Positions 1 through 13,500 of a stretch of DNA of 64,000 bases are shown here, one piece after another; positions within the stretch are counted from its first letter, which is position 1; the number at the start of each line of letters is the position of its first letter. The notes beneath the pieces were generated by a model. That model saw nothing but the letters and a program-made list of their open reading frames with translations. It made no database searches and was not told the DNA's origin. This DNA is from Toxoplasma gondii ME49 (Eukaryota; Apicomplexa; Conoidasida; Eucoccidiorida; Sarcocystidae), in contig NC_031479.1 in the NCBI RefSeq assembly GCF_000006565.2, positions 868,001 to 932,000 of the forward strand, in the 5' to 3' direction. Position numbers and translations under genes: made by a program.

Positions 1-2277
1 GCGTTTGGTCGAGGCTCATTGCCCCGCGGAAGCCATAGCGAAGGATCCATGACTCTTGCGAGGTGCGAGTCTGCGTCTCGGGCCTCATATGACTTGTCGG
101 CTTGATACGCAGCAGCGCTTTGCTGTTTGGGCCATCACATGCGCTGTTTGCTTCGTCTGAATAGTCCTTCCGTCCCGCTACAGCCTCGTTCCGAGTCGCA
201 GAGCTCGATTCCCTCTGCTCGTCTTCTTCCTCTTGACCCCCCTTTTCTGCGTGCGGCTTCTCGCCGCGACTCACAGATGTCTTTGGAGACGGAAGCTCTC
301 CCGCGAGCTCTCTCAGCGCGTGCGAAAAACTCCTGAGGTTCAACTCCATTCGAGTCCTGTCTTCGTCGCTGTCCTCGGGCTCTATTCTCACCCTGTACAC
401 CTTTTCGTTCGGCTGGTGTCGGTGGACCAGGTTCTCTTCTGCATGCGACTCTTCGCCTTTCTCAACTCTGATTCCATTGCGAAACTTATGAATCTCCTGT
501 CCCACAAGCAGGCAGAACACTCGCAATTGATACGTTCTAACACACTCTTGCCTGACAATTGCACGTACCTTCTTCCACCCTCTTCCCACCTGCAGACACT
601 GTCCAAATCGCACTCTACGTCACCAAATTGCTTTTCAGATGTCCGTGTAAGCATCGCCACATGCAAATACAAAGAAACATGCACAAATAGGTTTGCACAA
701 CCAGAACACGTGTTCTTCCACCCGCTCCGGCCTCTCCGTTCTATCTCACCTCATCGATGTTGGCCTTAACCTGTACCCCCAGGCCCACATGCAGAAGCAG
801 CGATGTCACCCTCTCTCTGTGTTCTCTCGGACTTTGTCTCCCCTTGTCTCCCGATTGGCATGAGAATGGTACAACTTGTATATACGTGACGGTTTTTCAA
901 ATATACGCTGGATACCACTATACGTAATGTACGTGGCGATTTGTTGCTCGAGAGACGCAGATCCTATGCTTTATACGCGTTGGGGCACCCATGTAACGCG
1001 GCTCCTCTCACCTCTCTGTTTCCATTCATGTCCCCTTGAGCAAGACTCGTTCGCCATCTTTTTTTTGAGCGTATAAAGATATCTTTAGGATTCGAGTGCA
1101 GGCAGAGAGGTATATGCATGCTCAGAGACGCCCACGAGTCGCATGTCTCCTCTGGAGACCTGAGGATTTGTTCAGCTGTATCGACAGGAAGGCGGAGAGA
1201 CCGAAGACGAAAGAAGTGGTCTAGCTGCACCGCCCCCTGTCCTGTGACTGGTTTTTCGATCTTCTTCTCCTCGATTCCCGAGCCACTTTTCTTCTCAAAG
1301 TGAGACTTCCAAGGCGAGGAAAACGTCACGGGGCCGACATACGCCAGCAGCCTGCGTTTCTGGACAGATGGCGCATGCACCGAAGAACCTGGACGCCAGC
1401 GATAAGGCGCGTTGACGGGCGGGGAGGACAGGCGAGGCTTCGCGAATGCCAGGGGGAGCGAGTGTTGAGTAAGAGGCGACATAGCAGCAGTGGAATGAAG
1501 GAAAGACGCGTATCGAAAAGAACTCGCGGTGGGAGGAGCACTCACTGACCGGGGTGTGAGACAGGTAGAAGAAGAAAGAACGACACAGGAAGAGGGGGGT
1601 CGAGGGGAAACGCACCCATACAGCTGGAGATGTACAGGGGAAGGTGAAGCAGCAGCGCGACAGTGGGGTGACTGAGAGGCTGGAGTGTCTCCTGCCTTCT
1701 GTCTCCAGTAACCGGGGACCAGGTGAGAATGAGGACTGTCGCGATACAGGGAAATGCCACAGTTCTCCGCTGACAGTGCAAACCTGTCGAGAACCTGATC
1801 AGCAAAAATTACAGAGAGAAGGAACTCAGTGACGAGCAGGAAGTCAGGCTAGAGGAGACAGAAAGTGCAGACACTTCAGGAATTTCAAGCGGCCCACGAC
1901 GAGGATTCGTGTACTCCACTGGCTTGTCTACTGGTATTGTCACAGAGAGCAGTCGCTTGCTTTTGTGGTGACTCATGTCTCTTGGACAATCTCTGGAAGA
2001 TGCGACCGTTGTCGCCTGTTATACAGCTGTGTACGCCCAGATTAAATATGCACCTGTGTCGGATTTCCTTTCTCTACCTTCTCTCTTGTTCGTTGACCCT
2101 CGTTTCTATCCCACCCTCTCTCACTCTCCTTCCATTCCTTCTCTCATTTCTTCTTTTTCTTCCCCACCTCTTATCCCTTTTCTTTTCTCATCCGTTCCAT
2201 CTTCTTCTCTCGTTTCTTCTTCCTTCCCCTCCCTCATCCCTTCTTCTCCTTCTCCTATCTTTTCTCCCTTTCTTCTT
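1..2277. other. No confident gene; left edge of window
   Basis: Open frames here are short, overlap on both strands and show no family motif or splice structure I can defend. The longest are a 193-codon minus frame ending near 964 and a 178-codon plus frame from 233. The right part (about 2090-2290) is strongly CT-biased and would lie in the 3' untranslated region of the minus-strand gene that stops at 2278. Part of the region could be the 3' end of a gene that begins outside the window, but nothing in the sequence decides this. Confidence 0.5.
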
Positions 2278-2290
2278 TCACTGCTCCCTC
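2090..2290. repeat. CT-rich low-complexity tract
   Basis: About 200 bp consist almost only of C and T on the plus strand, with recurring TTCTTC, CCTCCC and TCTCTC runs. It borders the stop codon of the minus-strand gene at 2278, so its GA-rich complement is probably early 3' untranslated sequence. It is simple-sequence DNA; the plus-strand frames across it are biased-composition artefacts. Confidence 0.8.
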
Positions 2291-5057
2291 CTTACCGTCG
2301 CGTCCTGATATCGTCTCCCCAGTTCCCCGGCTTTTCTCTGTACTTTTTCCATAACACGCTGCAACTCTGGAAGTGAGATCTTCTCCCCCAGTTCGATGAT
2401 TATGCTGTCCTCTGCTATACAGGTTTCTCTTTGCTGCTGAAGAGAGTGTCTTAAGGTTCGCCTCCGTCGTCGCCAGGCAGAACGCGATTCAGAAACAGAT
2501 CGCGATGAAGGCGGAGTCACAGACGACCCACGGTTGTCTTTGTGCCGACTTCTGCGCCCACCGTTGTCCTGTCGCTCGTCAACTGGGAAGCCCGTTTCTT
2601 CTCTTTTTCCTCTCACTTTCGTCTGTTGCTTCTCATAGGCCACAGGGTCGTGTGCCGCCTCTCGGCTTAGACCTCTGAAAGCAGAAGACGCTCCGACCTC
2701 AACAGACTCTCCACGCATTCCCTCTGGCGTGTCTCCTTCTCCCTTGTCTGCACCTCGTGCTTCTCCGCCGTTTCGAATTCTGCGAGAAGAGGGGAGAAAC
2801 GCGCGGGAACGCGCCTCAGCCTCAGTGCGCTTCAGCGCAGAGCTGCGCGGCGAGGCTGGTGGTCGGAAAGCGGAGTGTCCTACACCTGAGAGAAAACGAA
2901 AATCCAGTGAAGACGAAACGGACAAATAAAAATGTCGGCCTGACAACCGCTGTCGTGAACTCGTCGATTCTGGAGAATGTCCTGTTCCCACAGGACAGCG
3001 AGGAGAAACATGAACGGGATGAGAAGACAGAAGATACCAGCGTGGACACTCGGGAAGCAATGCATTGAAATATCCCTTCTGTCTGTCATATGAGTTCGAG
3101 GCTTTCTTCCTCGGATGACAATGCAGTTCTTTTCTGTTAGGCGGGTTTCGTCTTTATCCTGCTTACTTGCTTCCGTAACCCTACAGGGCGAGTGAGAGGG
3201 CGTAGGCTCTCGGACGAAGTCCGCCCAAGTCTGAGGGAGAAAATTGTTTTCTTCTCTTTCAGATTCAGCGTCTTCTGCGTCCCGATTAGCGAACTCTGAT
3301 GCTCTGTGGCTCGAATAAAAAGGTTCGTGAACTTCCATTTTCTCATATCTCATTTTATACCACGATGCGAGAGACTCCAACACGTTGCGATCTCGACGAT
3401 CGACCTTCAAGGCCTTCGGCGGCTGGGTCGCTTCTCCGTTTGGCAGGAACCTTTCGAGCGCAGGCTGGTGGCTCTCCCCACATGAAGTCGAAACCCGTGT
3501 CACTTCGCCTGAATCTTTTTTCAGCGAGAACTGGAGAGGTTCCACTTTTTGCCGAGTGAGAAGGGCACGTTGTTTGTGTGCTTCCCAGATCGTTGCTGTT
3601 CGGATTCTCGCTGCTGAAGAAGGTGGTCTGTGATTCTCTCCTTCATGATCTGAAAACAATGAAACATCGTTCTCGGCGAGAGCCTGAAATCGTTCTACGT
3701 GTGCGGAGACAGCGGTTCTTGGATTCGTGAGAAACGAAGACACGCGCGCTGAACAGGCGTTCCACCCAGGACAGGAGACAGAGCCAGCGGCGGCCCAAAA
3801 GGCTTTGTCTCTGAAAGGCTTTTCGCGTGCATGCGCGCCACAAGGGGCAAGAACGGACGGGCTGGAGACAGGAAAATCAGAGAAAACTCTTCCGTTGGTC
3901 CTGGACAAAGCCAGCAAGGCCTCTGCTCTCTCGTTTGACTGGGGTGGGTGTGGAGGAGGCAGAGACTGACGAGCGACAGGCGGGTCTTCCGCGTAAGACA
4001 GGCCAGACGACGAAGAAGTAAGAGCGGATGTATGCGTAAACATCTCCGATGGGTCCTGCCCAGTGCTCTCTGACAGCTCCCGACACTTCCCAGTAAGCAG
4101 AGAGGAGTTGCCATCAGAAGAAGACTCTCCTTCCACTGGACGACCCGCCTCCACCCCGCATCCCACGGAACGTCGACACAATTGTTTGCCAAGGGATGAT
4201 AATCTCACAGACAGTCCATTCTCTAGCCATTTCCGAGAGAACTCCCTCGCCATCCGATGGCCCCGACGAGGTCTGCAGAGTTCCTCGGTATCTCCGAAAG
4301 CGCGAGTTGAATGCTCGTGGAAGTGAGTCTCACATGCTGGGTTATTGACATTTGATTCGTCGAAGGGAAAATTGCGAAATGGTGGAGCACCCTTCGCGGG
4401 AAGAAACGTCAAGTGGCCTCGTGGGTCTTGTGGCTTGGGTGTCTGTACACCGCGGGTCGGCTCCACAAGATACTTTTGACACACCGTAGCTGTATGGCCT
4501 GAGCATGCAGATCTTTTCTGTATAAGTGCGTTTTCCCTTTCCGAGCGCCACTTTGCCCAAACATCTTCTGGTGGTGGATACATTGACGGAAGAGGTTGAA
4601 GACGAGGCGTGTAGACTGGATTTCCCTCGACATTACTCCACGAGTTTTGCAGCCTGCTCAAACACAGTCCATTTGTCTGCCCGCAAGCCCAGTGCGAGTC
4701 AGTTGCCGATCCCGATTTGCAGACAGAGGAATCGACTTGTGAGTTTCCTGTCGCTCCACCGCGAGAACAAAAGCCGGTAGCCTGACCTTCCTGTTGAGGT
4801 GCTCCTGAAAATCTGCGAGTTCGTCGCGGCAATTTGAAGCGCTGACAAGTGGGAAGAAGGTTGTCTGCATCCAGACGCGGAGGTAAAAGTGCAAAGTACG
4901 TCGCCGCTCCACTCTCACGTTTCTTCACCCTTTTCTGAAGAAACGCAAGAGGGTCGGGAGCAGGCGAAGAAAACGACGGGAAGCATTCCATGATAGAGAA
5001 ACTGCGTGGGACGGAAGATGGAACAACGGGGGAACGTGATTGGACAGGAATTCTCAA
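2278..5057 (-). CDS. Hypothetical protein, two exons (~832 aa)
   Basis: I do not recognise this protein. Model on the minus strand: exon 1 5057-3167, intron 3166-2886, exon 2 2885-2278. The donor (GTAAGC after GCAA) and the acceptor (TTTTCTCTCAG) keep phase: one base of a Ser codon lies in exon 1 and two in exon 2. The protein is hydrophilic, rich in Ser, Arg and Glu, with no signal peptide or membrane segment. A more conserved-looking patch near residues 165-190 carries MYPPPEDVWAKW. Another near 575-615 carries SLASWYKMRYEKMEV and WADFVREP. The C-terminal exon is very basic (RRRRRTLRH). Translation could start at the first Met or at Met23 (4991). Without the intron, exon 1 would read into an unrelated hydrophobic tail, which supports splicing. 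The gene is divergent from the hydrolase gene starting at 10538. Confidence 0.65.
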
Positions 5058-8000
5058 TGAAAAGCAGAGGCCTCAAAATACGGCAGATGGAGTGGGTGAG
5101 AAAAAAGGGTCCTGATGGTTGGCCATCGTTGATACTCGTGCTGAATCACAGATTGGGAGTATACGATCCGCTTGACAAAAACACAGAGACAGAGTTTGAG
5201 ATACTACACCGAAACCAGTGCAATTAGCAGATGCGCCTCTGGCCTCTCTTTGACAGAACGGCGGCACCACGGAGGGACATGCAGCTGATGTGTCAGAAAA
5301 TGGAGGTAACACCGCGAGTCAGACGTGATAGACGCAAGAGGAATATTCAGAGATCTTCAAGCACCTTGGATCCTGAATGTTAGTTATGGAATATAGACAT
5401 CCAAGTTCCTTACTACTTTTTCGACGTTATAGTACCTAGGATCCTGAATGTTTGACTCCAGTTATGAGAGGCAATCGCGTTCTTTCTGATTTCTGACATT
5501 CTAGTACCTAGGATCGTGAATTCTGGACACTAGCGATGAGACACAGACAATCACGTTGTTTATGACTGCTGTATCTTGTCGCTCCCCACAGGTTGAAAAT
5601 GGTTTGACACAGAGTGCACTGGTGCTTGGGCATAGGAGGCTCAACAAAGGCCACCCTTTGAGTTTGTCGCTCGCGACCGCCAGCAAGCAGACAAGGTAGA
5701 TGAGCATGGGGTATTTCACAAAGAAGAAATTGACCTGCAGATGGTTGCAGATCTTTGCTATAAAAAAGAGTGGCGAAGAATACTTTCTTCCTCAAAAGTG
5801 CGAAAAGAACTAGAGGCAGGTGACCTTAGAGCTTGAGAGCTCATTGCGTTGTCTCCGCCGCCCGGAGCCTCCCGGGATAAGGATGTCTGTAGGAGCACTC
5901 CATAACCGCTTACGAATCGATTTCTCTCTATTACAGTTTCAGAAAGTGATCAGGAGAGCGGAGAGAAGGTGTCGATTCCTCTCTACGTCTCACACGAGTC
6001 ATCGGCGTACTTTCCGCGCTGGCGCGTTGCCGCTTCCCCGCCAGGACGAGCGCTGGACACTCGACTTGTCAAGCACCAGCGGAAGAGGGACATTTTACCA
6101 GCAGAGAATTCTTCGGAAACCTAGCGTCCATGGCCTCCAACAAAGAAAAATCGCTCATCAAATAATGCAGTCGTTTCGGATGCACTCATAAAATGCCTTT
6201 CGCGGTACTGACAGGCAGGTTGCGTTGCAGCAACGCTCATTCGGAACTGGGAGATGTCCAGCAAACACGCTAACTGGAAGTTCCCGTGCCAAAACGGCTT
6301 CACTGTCGTCACATGAAGCAGGAACAGGAGTTTCTCACGAAGCTACGAATCGAAGAAAGAGAAAGGCGACTTCGCAGCTGATTTCTGTGTTTTCCTTGAA
6401 TTGCCGCCCCCGGCCCCAGCGATAGAAAAGCTTCTGACACGAAGTGACCTTTTTCTCGGACCCCACTCGTTCTCGTGCCCTCAAGGAACGCCAGCAGCGA
6501 AGACGGCCAAGAAACAGTGAAAAATGTAGAAAAGAAACGTCCACGCAACGAAGGGAGTTCGCTTCGTGGGAAAGGATCTCCAGGTCTGCTTTCTACTGGC
6601 CACCCGCAAGACGACAAACGGACCATCTAACCGCGGTACAACTAACAAAAATTCGCGCACAGCAAATCAGGGAGGATCGCTTTTCGCAGAAAAACCCCGG
6701 CTTCTCTCCCACGTAGGAGAGTCAGAACGAGCTACAGAATGCGGAGGCAAAGACAAATTGTGTAGTCGCCGTTCCTGGGAACAAAACGAGCTTACACATG
6801 ATCTTCAGTGGCTGTCGACTTGCTCAAGATCAGATCCTGTTCATGATTCAAGGGACGCCGAATCTGCTGCTCCGTGGCCAAGAGTTAGCATTGGTAGATT
6901 TATTCAACCGGATTTTCACTGCTCTCTTTCGAGGCCACATTATCGTGTGGCTCTTGAAAGCAATTGTACAGTGTACCAGCCAGGAAGACACCTGAAGGTA
7001 ACCATGTCCAACAGAGTTTTGACAACTTTCACACTGTACAGAAACTCTGGACGATGAGTCCCCGCTGCCCTCCCCGAAGTCATGAAAAGCGCGTCTTTCC
7101 TAGACACAAGAGCCTCGAGTCAAATTTTCTCCGAATACACGTAAGCTATATGCATTGCAGTTGCTTCAGTCGATGTGCACTATTCGCGGCAGTACGCAGC
7201 TGGGTTTCTGTTACACGGCCACACACGCCGTCGAGATTCAAACAAGCCGTCAGTAATGCGAAGCGGCAATCATCTCGGCCTTTTCGCATTTTGACGCAAC
7301 GGCGGAAATGTACTGGCGGATGGTATTTCCTGGGCAATGACCATCCGTTTTTTCTGTCTTAACTGAGCTTCGGGGAGATAGACTCTGAAATGCGAATGCC
7401 GCAGCGTGCTGTGAGGCGGAAAAAAACTAGAAGGGTGCCACAACCTGACGACTGGCTCGACGTAAACGGTCCTACTGGACGGAATGGCTTCTTGTACACT
7501 ATGAATGGAGTGAGCGAGAGATAACGAAGGAGACGGATTACCAAAACCGTTGCACTGTGACGCAAACCCTTCACTACCACAGCATTCTGAGTAGCTTTCG
7601 ATACGGCTGCACACAAATGCAGCTTGTGGCTCCTCGCAGCCGTGTTTTTCCCATTCTGCTCCAACTCGTTTAACAATTCTCAGGTTTATGTATGGCCTCT
7701 TTTGAAGTCTCTAAATCTGATCGTTGGAAAATGTTGTGCACAGAATCATCTGGCCACACCGCGTTCGTTGCAGCGACTTCGTTATGATTATTTGAATGTA
7801 TCTTTCAAACACAGCAACTGGGTATGACAAAGTCGGTGGATGCGTTTCTACGTGTAGCCCCCGACGTAGGCACAGCTGATCTGCTTCTTCGACTACCTGA
7901 ACAAAGAGCTCGGCTGTATCTGACAATGACCAAGAGAAGGACAGTCTTTATCAACAAACCGAAAGCTATCCGGCTAAAGACCAGTCCTGCACTTCACTGT

Positions 8001-10537
8001 AAGGCAAGAACAGTGTGAAGAAGGGAAAAAGCATGTGCGCTCGTGGGAATGAAAGCACTCTTTTCGTTGCGTTTCTTTCGTGGACCGCCTGCTCCAGAAC
8101 CTCTTCACGGTGCTTTAATTCGTTTTAAGACACGGCTCTGCTTTCGCGAGGTTGGGTGCTGGTAAGCTCTCTAGACCAGATGTCCACTGGCAGGGGAACA
8201 TGGCTCGCATGAAGCCTGTCGCTTCTGAGAAAATTGAAGAGGTGCCTTAGCTCACCTCACGAATCCGGGAGGTGATGTTTCATCGCAGACTAGATGTTTC
8301 AGCGTGTTTCACATGCCCTTTGGCTTGACAGCCATCGGTCTCGTTATCTTGAAGTGGTGGCTGGTGTTTTTGCTACATGACACCCGTGGTGTGCTTTATC
8401 CTCACCAGCTGGTGAACGAGAAGTTCCTCCGCTATTTAATTCGACGATACTGCCTTTCCAAGTAGAAGACCATTAGCTAGGTAATTGCTACGCAGCCCTC
8501 GCCCGGTGTCTTCCTACCCTCCCAACTGGTACGGCTACCAGCCAATTGGATTTCTAGCCTGCACTTGAGTCTCGACTTGGACCTACCTTTGTATTTCTCA
8601 TACACAGAGGTTTCAGCGGGTTTGGCAGTGACGGTGGTAAATGCAGACAACTCCAGGCCAGGAAAACGAGACACGCAGAGAAAAAAAGGAAAACTGTCCG
8701 AAGTGGCAAGCGAAATCCGGGTCATGTCAACAGGGTGTTACCGTTCGTCAAGTGTGTTTCCCGATTGCGTAGACAGGACCTCTGCATGGAGAGGCTTGAG
8801 TTGGTTCCCTCAGGAAGGGAACAACGGAACTCCTCACCGGCTTTCCCGGAAACCAGGTCTGCGGAAACCATAAGACATGCTAAATCCAGACTTTAGCAGA
8901 GAGAGATGACGAGATTTTCGCTTTGGCAAAGGACATGGAAACCCCGGACTGGGCACGGGTGCGATAGCACCACGGCCAGACAAGAGGAAACAGCTGCGAA
9001 GCAGCCCTACCCCGAGTTCTCACCCCCTGGGTTATCCCGTTGTGGGTCGCCTGTCCCGAATGAGAAATCAAAACTGTTGGTAATGAGCGCGAAACACGTT
9101 GTACCCATCCGTATGGGCCAATACTATTTCGTCCTTTATGTGTCTAAAACTGACCAAGGAATAGCTACGCCGACGTTGTTCTTGTGGGCTTAGCGTCTGA
9201 TGCCCGTGGCGGGTGGTTCTGCTAAACGCCGCACGAGGAAGTGTCTTGGATTCCAGGGTCTGGTTGAATGCTGTGTATGTGCAAGAGGTTTGGATCTCGT
9301 TAGCCGCAGCTTGTGTAACATAGATGCGTCGTTTGCTCTTTCATACTCTTCTTTGCGCTCCTTTGCACTCTTTCAGTTGGCGTTTCAGGCCGGGGTTTTC
9401 GTCCACGCCTATAACTTCCGATTTCGCCGTCTTGCAACCACGCATTGCCCTCTCCGGTACAAACGACCTCCCGCAACGGGACTCTCCTCCCCCCTCTTCG
9501 CTTGCTGCATAGCTACCCGCCTTTGGGAGAGGTGGTATCAACCTCTCAGGATTCTAATGCACTCTTGTGTGGTATTGCCCCGCCAATCATTTCTCCTCGC
9601 CTTCTCGAAGCTTTCTTCATGAAATGAACTTTTTTCGGTAGTGAGAAATGAACGGAAAAGCCACGACGACTTTGGATGCTGGACTTGTGGATGGCCCGTC
9701 CAGGTCCTTGTTGCCCACCTACCAACACTATCTTTCCTTAATGAAAAACGCAAAATTTTAGTTAGAAAGGGCGACAAGTGGCATAATATTCCCCATAGTT
9801 TCCTGCGTTTTTGAAAAACATCCACATCTTGCCGGTAAATTTCTCCCTTTTGAAACGGATGGAAGCCGTCACTGTCCACTTTTCCCTCGTACCGTGCAGC
9901 TTTCCCAGCGACAATGAAGACCCGATAAACGCGATCTGCGTCGCTACACCCTCTCTCCCAAAAATCGTGTGGCTTCGTTTTTTCCCTTTTCTAGATTTTC
10001 CTTCTTCCCTTTTCCACGTTTCCCCCTTTTCTGCCACTAGATGCCGACTCTGCCTTGTGCATTCAGTTTCGAACTCGTGTGTCGCTACGGCAAGGATGAT
10101 CCTTGCAAGCGGGTCAATGCTTCCTTCTTCTAAGAGGGAAAGAACGAAAATCTTTTCTCGAGTTTTATTAGCAACTTTCGCACTCTTTTCGCGACCGCCT
10201 TGAGCTTCGTTTTCCACTTCATCAGTACCATCCATATCTCGCGCAAGCTTGTTCTTTTCGTGCGGGACGTTCGAAGCGGTTTTCTTAGGACGGCCGTCAT
10301 CGCTTCACTCCTTCAACAATCGACGGTTTGACAGCGACAATTGTGAGAGAGTTTCTACACCCGTTGCGCATAAAGGCGTAACGGCTTTTTCTTTTGCGGC
10401 TTGTTCGTCTCCCTTGCACGACCTTGACTCTTGAAACAATGCGTGCCATCTGAATATAGCCTGTTTCGCCTCACTGCAGTCTGTCGTGGTTGCCTGTTTT
10501 TCCCGCTGCGTAGATCGCTTTTTTGTTGTCGGCAATC
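5058..10537. other. 5.5-kb gene-poor divergent spacer
   Basis: This lies between two divergently transcribed genes and should contain both promoters and 5' untranslated regions. Open frames are short and mutually overlapping. The longest is a 157-codon minus frame at 9762-10235 that lies opposite T/C-rich plus-strand sequence; I do not call it. A degenerate 72-bp tandem repeat sits at 5360-5555. I found no tRNA, rRNA or recognisable transposon. Confidence 0.55.
5360..5555. repeat. Degenerate ~72-bp tandem repeat, about 2.7 copies
   Basis: Three copies begin at 5360, 5431 and 5503, spaced 71 and 72 bp. Each opens with a variant of AGTACCTAGGATCCTGAAT; copy 1 has AGCACCTTGG and copy 3 has GGATCGTGAA. 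Copies 2 and 3 also share the following stretch (a TTATGAGAG/CGATGAGAC-like block and CAATCRCGTT). It is noncoding and lies about 300 bp upstream of the start of the minus-strand gene, inside its probable promoter or 5' untranslated region. Confidence 0.75.
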
Positions 10538-13500
10538 ATGGGGACGAGTTACAGCAATCCCCTCGTGGATTCCACCCTTGTTTTCCCTGCACCCCCTTCT
10601 TCCTACGGCTTGGACACACCCGGCCTTTTGTTGCTTCGATCCAAGTACATCCCTTCTCGGGAGGTTCCAGCGTTTCTCATTCGACCGCGGCTTACTCCGA
10701 CACGGCGCGGATCCGCGCCTTTCGCCGGTTCCTTGCTCTCTGGAGGCTTCCCCTCCCGCTCTCACCTGTCTCCTGGCGTCTGTGCAGCTCCTTGGGCTTC
10801 CACTCCCTCGACACCCCGCCCCTGCTCTTCCCCTTGTGTCTCCACACAGATTTCCGTGGAAACCTCTGTTTCGCGACCTCCTATTTCCCGCTCTGTTCTG
10901 GCACCCGCACGGCAGAAAGACTCAGGAAGCGATACCCCAGACACTGGAAACTCTGGCTCGGCCGCCGCTGGCCAGCCTTCACGCGGGAAGAAAGGCGCTT
11001 CACATGCAGCTGGCGAGGAGGGCGCTGTTGGAGCCGAGGCTCTCCTCGGCAGGTCGAGCGCCAGTTCCGATCATTCCGGGGCCGAGATAGAGGCAAGCAG
11101 CGCGTCTTCGCTGCCTGACTTTGTTTTTCCACGGTCCAGTGTTTCACACGAGACCGCTCCCTCCAGCCCTAAAGCCGCGCAGGCGCTCGGTGGACGAGGT
11201 GCTACTTTCTTCGAAGAGTGTAGTGGAAGGTCTTTCGATGCACATGGCTTAGATCACGCGGCCAGGGCTGGACAGACAGCCTGCGGGGCGAGCTGCGGTG
11301 GCGCTGAAGGAAGACGGAAGGACGGCAAAGGCTTCTGTCTCCTCTACTTCCACGGAAACGCATGCGACGCAAACATGATGCGCGACTGGCTGCAGATCGT
11401 TGCCGATGAGCTCGGAGTTACCGTTCTTATTTTCGAATATCCTGGGTACGGCCTTCTCGAGGACTACGATAAGAGCAGCCGAGGCATAGACCTGTGCGCG
11501 CGGATTGCGTTCGAGTTCCTTGTGGACAAGCTTTTGTTCCCTATCGAGAGAATCATTCTCTGCGGCCGGTCCATTGGGACGGGAGCCGCTGCATGGCTCG
11601 CCTCTCAGCTGGCCCAGTGCAACGTCCAAGTTGGCGGCCTCGTTCTTGTCTCCCCTTACGTTTCTTTGGCAGTAAGTTTACCGATTTTCATCTTAAATTG
11701 AAAGATGCATTTTCGGATGCACAATCGTGCAGGCGAAACTGGCGACCCACTTAGAAGGTCTGCTGTGACGAAAAGACCGCTTTGCATTTACTTCGGTGTT
11801 TTTTCCTACCACGCTGCTGAAGAGGGTCTCTTTTGTTGTGTTGCTCTCTTTGCCGCGCGCCCGTTTTGTGTGTCTTCCGTAACCACGTTTCCCACATCAG
11901 TCCATTCGCGCTGACTCGATTCGCTGCCCTTCATGCTTAGACTGACTCTCCAAATGCAAATGAGGATACACTTGAGACAGATTTGCCCCGGAGTAGAACT
12001 GCGAACCTGGGGTGCTTCGTTTCCAGAGGGTTGCAGTCTTACGCCGCCATCGTGTCTCCATTCTCTTGCCTGGTTGTCTGCTGTACTTTTTTGACCCTTC
12101 CGGTGTTTCTGCGCTCTCTTTTTTCGCTCTTTGACTTTCCTCTCGGCGTCGGTGCGTTTTGCGCTTTCAGGCAGTGGCCTCGGACTGGGCAGACGCGCCT
12201 CTGGTTCTCACAGAGGTCTTGGTGCATCATCACTGGAACAACGAAGCAGCAATTGCCAGCATTCCCACGGTCCCCTTATGCATAATTCACGGGAAGGAGG
12301 TACGCACAGACCTTGCTTCTTTCATTTTTCCTCTGCGCGCTGCTTTGTTCTACACACCCTGTCCCCATTGCTAGTGGTTTTTCTTCTAGTCACCTTCTTG
12401 GTTACTCCCACACCTACGCATTGGCTCTGTCCATCCCGTACCTCGCTTAGCTTCTTTCTCAGGAGAACCATCGCGACTCGTTCGTTTCATCCTCCCTGCT
12501 GTACTTGCCCGCATGCACGCATGAGTCCTTTGCTGTAGCGCTTTGTGCCTCTCTGCGTGTGGTTGCGTAGAACTTTTTTTCTTTCTTGAGTGGGCGCTGC
12601 TTCCCCTTTTCTCCACAGGATGATGTGATCCCCGTCGCGCATGCAAAGCGGCTGTGGCAAGCGGCGCGTCAGCCGCCTTCGCTTCGCGTTGCTCGGTTTG
12701 CGGACGGGAACCACAATGTTGGCATGAATCTGGAGTCGTTTTACGGGGACATTCTTGTCCCGCTCCAAGTTTTCTTCCGAAAAGTCTCTTCCAATCTACG
12801 CACCAAGAAGGCCGCGAGCCAGACGCGACAACGTGCCGTCGAGACCGCCTCTGCGGCGCACCTCGCGTCTCGGGCGCATCAGCAGCCGTTGGGGGATGCC
12901 TCTCCTCATCTCTCTGGGGGCTCCTGGAAGTCTGCGAAGGCTGGAGGCGGCCGCGGCCGCCTCGACCGCACCGTGTCGGGTGTCCGGCACCAGGGGCGGA
13001 GACAGGTGTCTCCTAGGGCCGTGCAGGGCCGAGGGTCCGGGTGCCAAGGCGTCGGGAAGTCTGGGTCGCGAATGCTGCTATCGCATCGTCTAGGCACTGG
13101 GCCGCATGCAAAGAGTGACGAGGACTGTGAGGCTGGCATTGAGGGAGAGTTGAAGAATTCTTTGCCGTCCCTCGCGAGTCTCGGGTCCCGGCGCCGGGCC
13201 GTTCGAGTAATCCAAGGCAAGAAAGAGTCCACCGAGGAAGCAGGATCGAGCGACCTTGCGAAAGCCCTAGGAGCGATGGACATGGCCTCCCTCGAGACTC
13301 GGGCTTCTTCTTCTCCCTCGCTCCACAGCTTCTTGCTCGCCGACGCTGCAGGTCCTCGCGACAGCCTCAGAAAAACCGACAGCAACTTGAGTTCCTGCGC
13401 TGACCAGTCTCCGATCAGGAGCGACCATCCTCCCTTGCTACCCACGCTGAAAAAGCGCGTCCCCTGGCGGCCGACCACGGTCTCGTTGAACCGGGCGATC

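Noticed and set aside
336..346. Perfect tRNA B-box-like word (GGTTCAACTCC)
   Set aside because: The flanking bases cannot form a five-pair T stem, and no D arm or acceptor stem lies upstream at the right distance. Taken as chance.
7045..7090. GATGAGTCC followed by GAAGTC and GAAA, resembling a hammerhead ribozyme core
   Set aside because: The invariant CUGAUGA is broken (ACGATGA) and the helices do not pair around it.
9762..10235. 157-codon minus-strand frame upstream of the giant hydrolase
   Set aside because: It is the complement of T/C-rich sequence and is matched by a 130-codon plus-strand frame over the same DNA. No family motif, and it overlaps the likely promoter.
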